A DNA stretch of 64,000 nucleotides. Origin: Candidatus Enterococcus willemsii. GTDB lineage: Bacteria; Bacillota; Bacilli; Lactobacillales; Enterococcaceae. Below, piece after piece: positions 1-9,176 of the stretch (its first letter is position 1; the number at the start of each line of letters is the position of its first letter). Made by a program: the position numbers and the translations under genes. The stretch covers positions 1-64,000 of the forward strand of contig NZ_MAEL01000046.1 of NCBI RefSeq assembly GCF_009933335.1. The letters are read 5' to 3'. A model generated the notes under the pieces. That model did not search any database. It saw only the letters and a program-made list of their open reading frames with translations, and was not told the origin of the DNA.

Positions 1-390
1 AACCTATACAGGTTGTAACTGCGATTATTACAAATAAAAAGGAATAAAAATGCTCTTTACTGAAATAATCACTATCTAATTTATTAATTCAATGACATAT
101 AGCAGATTTTTCTCATTGTTTTTTCATTTTACTGCTTTATTGTGGTGCGAATCTCCTAGTGTTTTTCTGTTCACTTGGGGTTCGCACTAAATGGAGCAGC
201 AATTTTATCTATTTTTTGAAGCAAGTAACTTAAAATTTCATCTTAATAATTAGTCCCATGTGATAGCTGGTCTGAATTAATGATTAGGGCTTCATATTAG
301 AACATCTCTGTTACTGACCGTTCTTGGCAGAGAAATGACGTTCGTTCATTATATAACCCGTGATACCAACCAATATCGCTATACCAGATA
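1..390. other. Stretch without a recognisable gene
   Basis: I see no convincing gene here. The only structure is an imperfect hairpin at 145-187, listed separately. A 32-codon open frame (92-190) has no ribosome binding site and overlaps that hairpin. The stretch is AT-rich and lies downstream of the first minus-strand gene. Confidence 0.5.
145..187. repeat. Imperfect inverted repeat / hairpin
   Basis: The left arm (145-161) begins GTGCGAA and ends AGTG. The right arm (172-187) begins CACT and ends TTCGCAC, so 7 outer and 4 inner pairs form around a 10-nt loop. No T-tract follows on either strand, so it is not a normal intrinsic terminator. It may be a structured RNA or a remnant of a mobile element end. 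Confidence 0.4.
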
Positions 391-636
391 TTATACAATC
401 ATACGCTCACTTTTATAAGGAGCCGATTCATATGTCATGCTTTTCCATATAATACTAATGATATTTTTATGTAGCAAATACTTCCATAGCACAACTAATG
501 CCACGATGGTCATGGCTATTAAAAGGACTACTGAGCTACCATAATAGTTAATTTGACGTACCAAAGAAGATATTATTAACAAAAGTACATATAGACCAAT
601 CAATCCGATATATCGCTTATTTTCATTACCAGTCAA
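391..636 (-). CDS. Small membrane protein, unknown function
   Basis: An 81-residue protein with two hydrophobic segments (about residues 9-25 and 33-52 of the short form) and a basic C-terminal tail, so probably a small two-pass membrane protein. I do not recognise a family. The longest open frame begins at a TTG at 717 with no ribosome binding site. A GAAAGGAG sits ten bases before an in-frame TTG at 636, so I chose that start. It could be co-transcribed with the two small membrane-protein genes upstream. Function cannot be inferred. Confidence 0.5.
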   Translation of the reverse strand: MTGNENKRYIGLIGLYVLLLIISSLVRQINYYGSSVVLLIAMTIVALVVLWKYLLHKNIISIIWKSMTYESAPYKSERMIV

Positions 637-736
637 AGAATCATTCACTCCTTTCGCAGATTTATTTAAACACCTTAATTGTATCAAAATTTTTAAACTT
701 ACGCTATTTACTTTCAATAAAATCTAATAGAACACT

Positions 737-774
737 CGTCAACGTTATAAATATTATATTTTACAACATTGACG
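737..774. repeat. Hairpin between small membrane genes
   Basis: CGTCAACGTT and AACATTGACG form an imperfect stem around an AT-rich loop. A T6 run follows on the plus strand, but there is no plus-strand gene to end. On the minus strand there is no T-run. It might weakly terminate the upstream minus-strand gene; evidence is thin. Confidence 0.3.
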
Positions 775-783
775 TTTTTTCTA

Positions 784-1305
784 TTACCAATCATCCATCG
801 CCATTATTTTTTTTACTTGCTGTTTGTAATATGAGCGATCAATTAGAATGTTTTGGGGATTCTTAGGTGAATATAGTATCCGAATCCTTGTACCTACTTT
901 CCAATGCAAAACAGTAGCAAATTTTGATTCAGAAATTCCTGTCTTATAGATTGTTTCAGTGATTCTTCCGTCTTTATTTCTATATTCTAATTTATACTTA
1001 CGCTGTCTAAAACCTCCATATCCACCTACAGAGCCACCGTAGCTCACATTGGTAAATTTTTCTTTCTTGATGATTGCAGTTGTTTGGAGGTATTTATTGC
1101 TAGCAATAGAGAAAAATATTTCTTTCTTCGATAAGATACCAATAAACATCAAAAGTCCAATGATGAAAATAATCGTACCTACAATAGAGTAAAAAACAAA
1201 TAATTTTTCTGGTACTATATAGGGAGAGATTATGCTATGAATCCACATAAAAATAATAGGTAGCAATAATAGTATTATGACAACTAGAACGAACTTCTTA
1301 CGCAT
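784..1305 (-). CDS. DUF3592-like membrane protein
   Basis: A 173-residue protein from the ATG at 1305, chosen because GGAGG lies ten bases upstream; an in-frame extension to 1347 has no such site. Two hydrophobic segments occupy roughly residues 5-22 and 34-58. A soluble C-terminal region follows with a YxYKxEYRNxDGRI-like stretch and a K-NPQNILID ending, which resembles the DUF3592 beta-rich domain that carries YSPxNPxxxxxD. A glycine-rich loop (GGSVGGYGGF) precedes it. Function is unknown. It sits between two small membrane-protein genes on the same strand. Confidence 0.6.
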   Translation of the reverse strand: MRKKFVLVVIILLLLPIIFMWIHSIISPYIVPEKLFVFYSIVGTIIFIIGLLMFIGILSKKEIFFSIASNKYLQTTAIIKKEKFTNVSYGGSVGGYGGFRQRKYKLEYRNKDGRITETIYKTGISESKFATVLHWKVGTRIRILYSPKNPQNILIDRSYYKQQVKKIMAMDDW

Positions 1306-1365
1306 GTTTCTCTTTCCTCCTGTCATTCTAACGATACAACATATCAATCTTTCTTCAATTACTTA

Positions 1366-1566
1366 TCAATGATTCCCACTTTGTCTCTTCTTCGCCCTTC
1401 TTTCAATTAACCACAACTCTTTTGAAAATCCTACTAGAGTAAGGATAAGAACGAATATATATAATTTGTTTCCCAACAAGATTTGTCTTCCAAAAACTAA
1501 AATTGTTGCTACTATGAATACAGAATAAAAGATCCGAGCGAGAATCAATTTGTGCCTACTCTTCAT
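1366..1566 (-). CDS. Small membrane protein, unknown function
   Basis: A 66-residue protein with two hydrophobic segments (about residues 8-26 and 33-48) separated by a short polar loop, and a strongly basic C-terminus (ERRAKKRQ). AGAGAGG lies just upstream of the ATG. The 60-base gap to the DUF3592-like gene suggests a shared transcript. No family recognised. Confidence 0.5.
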   Translation of the reverse strand: MKSRHKLILARIFYSVFIVATILVFGRQILLGNKLYIFVLILTLVGFSKELWLIERRAKKRQSGNH

Positions 1567-1694
1567 TTTCTTACCTCTCTAATAATTTACAAAAAAGCGC
1601 TATCATACATGAGGAATATAAACAAAATCTACTATTTTAGCGTACCATATTACACTACAGAGTTGCAAATAGACTCTGCCTTTTCTCTACAACA

Positions 1695-1735
1695 AAACAA
1701 CAACCAAAAAGATGTACTCATTTTGGTTGTTGTTT
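1695..1735 (-). terminator. Terminator of the bglP-bglA operon
   Basis: A perfect 15-bp stem (AAACAACAACCAAAA paired with its complement) around an 11-nt loop, starting 19 bases after the phospho-beta-glucosidase stop codon. On the minus strand it runs into a T-rich tract. Confidence 0.75.
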
Positions 1736-1753
1736 GCGTTTGAGTTAACAAGC

Positions 1754-3187
<1,434 letters not shown>

Positions 3188-3193
3188 TCACTC

Positions 3194-5050
3194 CTAAACT
3201 TTGATAACTAGTACTTCTTCATCTTTATTCACAGTTCCTTGTTTAAGTATTTCGATTGAGGAATACTGTGGCGTGTTCGTAACCACAACTGGTACTTGTG
3301 TTGGATAACCAGCTGCTTCAATTTTCTTGCTATCAAATGTCAGTAATAATTGACCTTTGGTAACTTTTTGTTCTGCTTCAACGAATGTATCAAAATATTG
3401 CCCATTTAATTCAACGGTATTTAAACCAACATGAATCAAAAGTTCAACGCCTGTATCTGAAACAAGGCCTATCGCATGTTTAGTAGGAAAAACGGCAACT
3501 ACTTTCCCATCAAAAGGTGCGTATACTTCTCCTTCAGACGGATCAACTGCAAAGCCTTTTCCTAAAGCTTCTGAAGCAAATGCTTCATCTTGTACTTGGC
3601 TTAACGGCATAACTTTACCAGGAATCGGGCTAACTAAACGTGTGTCTTCTAAAATCACAGGTTTGATTTCAGACACACCTTCTATTTCTTCTTTCTCATA
3701 TTTGAAACTCAAAACATAGGTCAATATAGCACTAACTCCTGCGGAAATAATTAAAGCAATAATGATATTCCAGAAGAAACGCATGGTATCATCACCGATG
3801 TAAAGTAAGACTGCTGGTAAACCTGATGAACCTGTTGCAAAGCGATGTGTATTTGTTAAACCAGCATATAAACCACCGGATGCACCACCAATCATTGCGG
3901 CAATTAATGGGTATTTCTTAGGTAAATTCACTCCGTAAAGTGCAGGTTCTGTAATCCCCATATAAGCAGTAATTGCTCCTGAAATAGCAACTTGTTTCAC
4001 TTTTTTATTCTTTGTGCGGAAAGCCACGACTGCAGCTGCTGTCGCTTGTGCAATATTTGATACCAATGCACCTGGACCAAAAATACTATCATATCCTAAT
4101 TCAGCCATTTGCATAACGCCAAGTGGTGCCACACCGTTGTGTAAGCCAAACATCACCATCACCGGAAGCAATCCACCAATTAAAACAGCTGGCACCCAAC
4201 TTGCATGAATACTTAAGAAAGTAAAGAAAGAAGCTAAATAACCACCTAAAATACTACCAATTGGACCAAAAACTGAAAATGCTAATGTCCCCATAATTAA
4301 AAATGTCAGCATTGGTACAAATACTAATTCCACAGATTTTGGAATTACTCTGTGTAAGAACTTTTCAACATACGATTGGAAGAAAATGACAATCAAAATA
4401 GGGATTACTGAACCAGTATAAGTAGCCAAAGTAAAAGGAATAAATCCAAAGAAATTTACTGGTTCTCCTGCCGTCACTAAAGCTCCCCAATTAGGATGCA
4501 TCATCATAGCCGCTACAGATGCTGCTAAAATTGGATTACATCTTAATTTTTGAGCAACAGTAAAAGCTAAAATCATCGGTAGAAAGAAAAAGACCCCATC
4601 TGCAAATAAATTCAACATATAATACGTTTGAGAATCTGGTGTAATTACTTTAAAGACAATTAAAAGAGCTAAAACTGCTTTGACCATCCCAGCGCCTGAT
4701 AAAGCTGGAATGACTGGCTGGAAAGTTCCCGCAACAAAATCAATAACTGTTGCAACAGGTCCTTTTTTCTCATTTAAATTGCTATCATTTGATGTTTGGA
4801 CATCAACGAATTTTTCCACTTCTTCAAATACATCTTTTACATGTGTCCCAATAACAACTTGATGCACACCTGCATTATGAATGTATTTTGTGACACCATC
4901 TAAATCTTCTAACTTTTCTTTGTTTAACTTCGATTCATCTGCTACTTTAAAGCGTAATCTTGTTTGACAATGATAAGCATCAGTAATATTTTCTTTGCCA
5001 CCTAATTGTTGCACGATTTCTTTCGCCAACTGTTCATATTTTTTGCTCAT
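3194..5050 (-). CDS. bglP: PTS beta-glucoside-specific EIIBCA
   Basis: A membrane permease of the phosphoenolpyruvate-dependent sugar PTS that imports and phosphorylates beta-glucosides. The 618-residue chain holds EIIB (phospho-cysteine Cys28 in AYHCQTRLRF), a multi-pass EIIC (about 100-460, including GITEPALYGV) and EIIA (from about 480, histidine in LLIHVG near residue 540). The ATG at 5050 is preferred because AGGAG is eight bases upstream; a GTG at 5059 overlaps that site. It leads the operon with the GH1 gene. Upstream lie a 9-bp inverted repeat, a cre-like sequence and an RpiR-type palindrome. No BglG/LicT-type antiterminator site was recognised. Confidence 0.93.
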   Translation of the reverse strand: MSKKYEQLAKEIVQQLGGKENITDAYHCQTRLRFKVADESKLNKEKLEDLDGVTKYIHNAGVHQVVIGTHVKDVFEEVEKFVDVQTSNDSNLNEKKGPVATVIDFVAGTFQPVIPALSGAGMVKAVLALLIVFKVITPDSQTYYMLNLFADGVFFFLPMILAFTVAQKLRCNPILAASVAAMMMHPNWGALVTAGEPVNFFGFIPFTLATYTGSVIPILIVIFFQSYVEKFLHRVIPKSVELVFVPMLTFLIMGTLAFSVFGPIGSILGGYLASFFTFLSIHASWVPAVLIGGLLPVMVMFGLHNGVAPLGVMQMAELGYDSIFGPGALVSNIAQATAAAVVAFRTKNKKVKQVAISGAITAYMGITEPALYGVNLPKKYPLIAAMIGGASGGLYAGLTNTHRFATGSSGLPAVLLYIGDDTMRFFWNIIIALIISAGVSAILTYVLSFKYEKEEIEGVSEIKPVILEDTRLVSPIPGKVMPLSQVQDEAFASEALGKGFAVDPSEGEVYAPFDGKVVAVFPTKHAIGLVSDTGVELLIHVGLNTVELNGQYFDTFVEAEQKVTKGQLLLTFDSKKIEAAGYPTQVPVVVTNTPQYSSIEILKQGTVNKDEEVLVIKV

Positions 5051-5114
5051 ACAAACCACTCCTAATAAATTTTGAAGAAAATGGATGCTGTCACCGGTAA
5101 GACATCATGTTTCT

Positions 5115-5142
5115 CTATCTGCAATTTATCATGTGCAGATAG
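5115..5142. promoter_or_regulatory. 9-bp inverted repeat in the bglP upstream region
   Basis: CTATCTGCA and TGCAGATAG form a perfect dyad around a 10-nt AT-rich centre, about 65 bases upstream of the bglP start. It overlaps the cre-like sequence. It could be an operator or a leader-RNA stem; no T-run follows. Confidence 0.5.
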
Positions 5143-5150
5143 CGTTTCCA
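5137..5150 (+). promoter_or_regulatory. cre-like site (CcpA)
   Basis: AGATAGCGTTTCCA matches the cre consensus TGWNANCGNTNWCA at all but two fixed positions (first T, and W at position 12). The position upstream of a PTS sugar operon fits carbon catabolite control, but the match is imperfect. Confidence 0.4.
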
Positions 5151-5203
5151 ATAGATTTTACGAAACTCGAAATAGGTTTCACATTCTTTTGATATTCAGC
5201 CTT

Positions 5204-5227
5204 TTTTATGAAATGAATTTCATAAAA
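5204..5227. promoter_or_regulatory. Perfect palindromic operator, RpiR type
   Basis: Two perfectly complementary 11-bp arms (TTTTATGAAAT and ATTTCATAAAA) flank a 2-bp centre, in the divergent region between bglP and the histidine phosphatase gene. The TGAAAT...ATTTCA core resembles operators of MurR/RpiR regulators, and such a regulator is encoded nearby at 6790-7683. Assignment to that regulator is inference. Confidence 0.6.
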
Positions 5228-5232
5228 TACCA

Positions 5233-5263
5233 TTGACTTAAAGTTTGCTTCATAGTGTATACT
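5233..5263 (+). promoter_or_regulatory. Promoter of the phosphatase / MBL-fold pair
   Basis: TTGACT (5233-5238) and TATACT (5258-5263) are separated by 19 bases, longer than the ideal 17, with AAGGAGG and the start codon following closely. The RpiR-type palindrome lies immediately upstream of the -35 element. Confidence 0.5.
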
Positions 5264-5282
5264 GTTTAAAAAGGAGGCGAAT

Positions 5283-5870
5283 ATGGTGCCAAAATACCTT
5301 TACTTAATGCGACATGGCGAAACTCTTTTCAATCAATTAAAGCTCGTTCAAGGTGCCTGTGATTCTCCACTGACTGATAAAGGCGTTAAACAAGCTCAAG
5401 CAGCCAAAAAATATTTTGAAAAACAGAACATTACCTTTGATCAAGCCTATGCTTCTACACAAGAAAGAGCTTGTGATACTTTAGAAATTGTGACATCATC
5501 ACCCTATACTCGTTTAAAAGGATTAAAAGAAATGAACTTCGGCAAGTATGAAGCTCAAGCAACCTACTTACAACCCAAAGGTCCGCATACGTTCGAAACA
5601 TTTTATGCCGATTATGGTGGCGAGCGTGCTGAAACAGTTAGACGAAGAATGTATGACACGCTATTTGATATAATGAATGAGAACAAGAACGCACAACACA
5701 CGCTTGCAGTTTCGCATAATGGCGCTTGTTTTTATTTTTTAGCTCAAATCTGGAAAAAAGAATATGGAACACAACCGATTCAACTTCCTAATTGTTGCAT
5801 CATCAAATTATGTTTTACTAACAATGAATTCCATTTAATTGATATCATTGATCCAGCAAAAACAGCCTAG
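5283..5870 (+). CDS. Histidine phosphatase family protein
   Basis: A 195-residue cytoplasmic protein of the histidine phosphatase (phosphoglycerate-mutase-like) superfamily. It has the LMRHGET active-site motif (phospho-accepting His11), the SPLTDKGVKQA segment, the E-MNFGKYE segment and the second catalytic histidine in VSHNGA (His145). Members dephosphorylate small phospho-metabolites; the substrate here is unknown. AAGGAGG lies seven bases before the ATG. It is 15 bases upstream of an MBL-fold hydrolase gene, so the two form an operon. The palindrome upstream and the RpiR gene downstream suggest sugar-phosphate-responsive control. Confidence 0.82.
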   Translation: MVPKYLYLMRHGETLFNQLKLVQGACDSPLTDKGVKQAQAAKKYFEKQNITFDQAYASTQERACDTLEIVTSSPYTRLKGLKEMNFGKYEAQATYLQPKGPHTFETFYADYGGERAETVRRRMYDTLFDIMNENKNAQHTLAVSHNGACFYFLAQIWKKEYGTQPIQLPNCCIIKLCFTNNEFHLIDIIDPAKTA

Positions 5871-5885
5871 AAAGGAAAAATTTCA

Positions 5886-6692
5886 ATGAACAACAAAAAG
5901 CAAGCAATTCCACCACAAACAATCTTTTTCGGAGCTGAAGCCTTCCAAAAAAGTGAAAAAACGATTATTCGATGGTTGGGTAATTCAGGCATTTTATTAA
6001 ATAGTCGAGGCACATGTCTAATGGTTGACCCCGTTTTAGAAGGTTTTGACCTTCCTTTATTAATTGATTTACCTATTAAAATGGAGGATATTCCTTCTTT
6101 AGATGCCGTTTTAATCACTCATTCTGATAACGATCATTTTAGTTTACCGACATTAGATAAATTAACCACCAAAACAAAAGCTTTTCACAGCCCTGAGTAT
6201 GTTGCTGAACTAATTACTGAACATTTTGGGATAGAAGCTAGTGGTCATCCGATTTATGATACATTTATGATTGATAATCTAACCATATCATTAACAAAAG
6301 CCCATCATTTATGGCAAAATGAAACAAATAAATTTGACCGTATCTTTAAAATCGAAGATTATTGTGGTTTTTGGATTGAAACACTTGACGGCTCACTATG
6401 GATTCCTGGAGATTCGCGGCTACTTCCTGAACAATTAGAAATGCCACAACCCGATGCTATTCTTTTTGATTTTAATGATAATAGTTGGCATATTGGTTTT
6501 GAAAATGCCATTAAATTAGCTAATACGTATCCTAACGCTGACCTAATTCTTTCCCACTGGGGAACTGTAGATGCCCCTCATATCGATGCATTTAATGGTG
6601 ATCCTGAAGAATTATACCCTCGAATTATCAATCCTGAAAGAATTCGATTAGTCGCAGCAGGTGAACCCTTTGAGCTACACTCATCATTGTAG
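5886..6692 (+). CDS. MBL-fold metal-dependent hydrolase
   Basis: A 268-residue cytoplasmic metallo-beta-lactamase-fold protein. The N-terminal strand carries RWLGNSGILLNSRGT, and the metal motif reads HSDNDH (residues 79-84), with Asp in place of the second His of the classical HxHxDH. Further metal ligands may come from the IPGDSR and LSHWG segments. Overall it resembles the UlaG / YtkL-like branch of the fold, but I cannot name a substrate. It is translationally close to the upstream histidine phosphatase and ends before a bidirectional terminator. Confidence 0.75.
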   Translation: MNNKKQAIPPQTIFFGAEAFQKSEKTIIRWLGNSGILLNSRGTCLMVDPVLEGFDLPLLIDLPIKMEDIPSLDAVLITHSDNDHFSLPTLDKLTTKTKAFHSPEYVAELITEHFGIEASGHPIYDTFMIDNLTISLTKAHHLWQNETNKFDRIFKIEDYCGFWIETLDGSLWIPGDSRLLPEQLEMPQPDAILFDFNDNSWHIGFENAIKLANTYPNADLILSHWGTVDAPHIDAFNGDPEELYPRIINPERIRLVAAGEPFELHSSL

Positions 6693-6716
6693 TCGTTTAT
6701 TCCTCTTTACAAGCAT

Positions 6717-6773
6717 TCAAAAAAGGCAGCAACTTGATTGTACACTTGGTACATCAAGTTGCTGCCTTTTTAT
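6717..6773. terminator. Bidirectional terminator
   Basis: AAAAAGGCAGCAACTTGAT pairs with its perfect complement around a 14-nt loop, with A- and T-tracts on both sides. It separates the converging MBL-fold hydrolase and RpiR-regulator genes. Confidence 0.85.
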
Positions 6774-6789
6774 CAAACTCTTACCTAAA

Positions 6790-7683
6790 CTAAAAATCTT
6801 CTTCGGCTATCTCTTTAAATGTCGATTTCCTGGTTGATTCCAATATACGTGAGTTTAAAATTTTTGCCTGCATGTTCTCTTCATAATTCAAAGAAAAAAT
6901 TTTTGCAAATAGAATATTCAAAATAAATTGAATAGACGCTTCCGTAGAAAAATTAGCTATTTTAGAATACAACTTTTCTCGACTCGAAATATTTAAGACA
7001 ATCGTCGAATAATCCCTTAAATAATTTTCTCCACCACTCGTTATACTAATAATAGGAACTTGATTTTTTAAAAGTAATTTTACGTTTTTCATAGGATATG
7101 TCTCTGAATTATTGCCTGAATATGAGATAATGACTGCACAATCCTTTGGCGTTAGCGTATTCGACACAAGACCAGATTCATTGGCATCAGCGACAAACGC
7201 TTTTTTATGAATGGTATTCAAGTTTCGTTTGAATAATTCACCATAATAAGAATTTGGGCTTCTGCCATAAATCACGATCGTATGTGCCTCATTAAGAATA
7301 GTCGCTGCTTGATTAATCATTGTAACGGACATCAATGAGGTCGTTTCTTTAATGGTCTGAATACGGAGATTCGCAATATTTTCAATAATCTCCAACGTAT
7401 CTGCTGAATGATCAAATGGTATATTCACATCGACTTCTAAATGATTCTCATCGAAATGAGCCAATTCATGATTAAACGCATAGATAAACTCTCGCCATCC
7501 AGAAAAGTTAAAATACTTAGCAAAGCGAACCAGTGTCGGTTTAGAAGTATGTGTCAATTTTGCAATTTCATCCATTGAGTAGCTTGCCAAATCCTCTCTA
7601 TTTGCCAAGAGAAACTCACCAATTGTCCGTCGCGCATCATTTTTCTTAAAAGCAGCCTCCTCAATCTTTTGAAAAAGATACAT
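6790..7683 (-). CDS. MurR/RpiR family transcriptional regulator
   Basis: A 297-residue DNA-binding protein with the two-domain RpiR layout: an N-terminal helix-turn-helix (about 1-77, with SMDEIAKLTHTSKPTLVRFAKYFNFSGWREF) and a C-terminal SIS sugar-phosphate-binding domain (about 115-250, with VIYGRSPNSYYGELFKRNL and CAVIISYSGNNSET). Such regulators sense phosphorylated sugars. It converges on the phosphatase / MBL pair and probably acts on the palindrome between that pair and bglP; this link is inference. It starts 38 bases after the MerR gene on the same strand. Confidence 0.88.
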   Translation of the reverse strand: MYLFQKIEEAAFKKNDARRTIGEFLLANREDLASYSMDEIAKLTHTSKPTLVRFAKYFNFSGWREFIYAFNHELAHFDENHLEVDVNIPFDHSADTLEIIENIANLRIQTIKETTSLMSVTMINQAATILNEAHTIVIYGRSPNSYYGELFKRNLNTIHKKAFVADANESGLVSNTLTPKDCAVIISYSGNNSETYPMKNVKLLLKNQVPIISITSGGENYLRDYSTIVLNISSREKLYSKIANFSTEASIQFILNILFAKIFSLNYEENMQAKILNSRILESTRKSTFKEIAEEDF

Positions 7684-7721
7684 TTGACTTCACACTCCTT
7701 TTTTTACTGTAATACATTCGC

Positions 7722-8081
7722 TTAGTAATTTTGAATGTTTGCTTCGTAATGATTAATTTTACTTTTTAGCTTAAAAACAGTGTCATTGATTTGCTGTTGC
7801 TTCTGCCGTAGTTTCTCATATTCAAAAATAAGAAGCTGCTTTCGCTCAACTAATGTGTCATCTCCCATTTGATAAAGCGCGGTGTACCTAGCCAATGCCT
7901 CCACGGATAACCCTGAATCTCGCATACATTTGACAAAGCCAATCCAATTTATATCCTCCACAGAATAGTCCCTATTTCCAGATGCATCACGGTTGATGGG
8001 AGGTAATAGACCTTGTTTCTCATAATATCTCAACGTTGACGGAGTCAATCCATGGATTGATGCAGCCTCTGAAATGTTCAT
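7722..8081 (-). CDS. MerR family transcriptional regulator
   Basis: A 119-residue protein with the MerR winged-helix domain at its N-terminus (MNISEAASIHGLTPSTLRYYEKQGLLPP, then a GNRDYSVEDINWIGFVKCMRDSGLS stretch) and a C-terminal coiled coil (about 78-115) for dimerisation. It has no metal-binding cysteines, so it belongs with the organic-stress / carbonyl-type MerR proteins often found beside aldo/keto reductases. The ATG at 8081 is preferred because GGGAGG lies just upstream; an extension to 8135 has no such site. It follows the frameshifted aldo/keto reductase gene by 91 bases. Confidence 0.82.
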   Translation of the reverse strand: MNISEAASIHGLTPSTLRYYEKQGLLPPINRDASGNRDYSVEDINWIGFVKCMRDSGLSVEALARYTALYQMGDDTLVERKQLLIFEYEKLRQKQQQINDTVFKLKSKINHYEANIQNY

Positions 8082-8172
8082 ATAGTTATCCTCCCGAATA
8101 TTAATCATAAATGCCATAAATTTTGTGATAATCATTCTTCAGCCACAATTCATATTTAGACGGCATTCCAGT

Positions 8173-9154
8173 TTAAGAAAAACCGACAATTTTGTGTGGA
8201 ACATATTCCGCTTCTAAGTAATTCACAGTTTCTGGTGTTAGCTTAAAATCGATTGCTTTAACTGCTGTTTCTACATGGCTAAGTTTTGTTGCGCCAATAA
8301 TTGGAGCCGCAAGATTCTCTTTTTGCAGTAACCAAGCAAGGGCAACTTCCACTTTACTGACACCATATTGCTCAGCAACTTCAGCTACTCGTTCGATAAT
8401 GATACGATCTTTTTCTTCTGATTCATCATATTTGTCTTTTTGGACTGTATCCGTCTCTCTTCTTAAAGAAGTATCATTCAATGACTTAACCAATCTTCCA
8501 GAAGCTAAGGGACTGTATGGCGTCAGTGCTATTCCTTGGTCTACACAGTAAGGAATCATTTCTCTTTCTTCTTCGCGATATATTAAATTCAAATGATTTT
8601 GCATCGAAACAAATTTGGTCCAGCCATTTTTTTCTGCCACATGATTGGCTTTTTGGAATTGATAAGCATGCATTGCTGAAGCACCAATATAAACGAGCTT
8701 TACCAGATTTTACAACATCATGTAAGGCTTCCATTGTTTCTTCAATTGGTGTATCGTAATCCCAACGATGAATAATATATAAATCAACATAATCGGTTTG
8801 CAAACGCTGTAGACTTTGATCAATTTGTGACATAATCGCTTTACGAGATAATCCTTGGCCGTTTGGTCCATCAAACATTTTTTGATGAACTTTCGTTGCC
8901 AAAACAATTTCATCGCGCTTGGCATAGTCTTTCAACGCTTTGCCTAAAATCTCTTCACTTCGGCCTAATGAATATACATTGGCTGTGTCGAAAAAATTAA
9001 TTCCGAGTTCCAATGCTCGCTTGATAATTGGACGACTATCTTCCTCTTCTAATACCCACTTATGAAACCATTTGTTTGGATCGCCAAAACTCATAGCTCC
9101 CAAACAAATCCGAGAGACATCCATTCCTGTATTTCCTAATTTTGTATAGTCCAT
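8173..9154 (-). pseudogene. Aldo/keto reductase, frameshifted
   Basis: An NADPH-dependent oxidoreductase of the aldo/keto reductase superfamily, about 326 residues if intact. The N-terminal part (LGNTGMDVSRICLGAMSFG, FFDTANVYSLGRSEE, KVHQK, YVDLYIIHRWD) is in one frame up to ...DVVKSGKAR. The rest (YIGASAMHAYQFQK to the C-terminal ...EYVPHKIVGFS) continues in another. One extra base in a three-A run on the plus strand (8691-8693) explains the switch. AGGAGG precedes the ATG at 9154. It follows the MFS gene by 22 bases and ends the redox operon. Either a recent inactivation or a sequencing error. Confidence 0.8.
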
Positions 9155-9176
9155 TTCAATACCTCCTAATTTCATT

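Noticed and set aside
92-190. 32-codon plus-strand hydrophobic open frame, considered as a type I toxin of the Fst/Ldr kind
   Set aside because: No ribosome binding site, no charged tail typical of these toxins, and it overlaps an imperfect hairpin that would explain the sequence constraint.
1552-1743. 63-codon plus-strand open frame
   Set aside because: It runs through the terminator hairpin of the bglA operon and has no ribosome binding site or protein-like composition.
5051-5282. LicT/BglG-type RAT antiterminator site before bglP
   Set aside because: No sequence resembling the RAT consensus overlapping a terminator was found.
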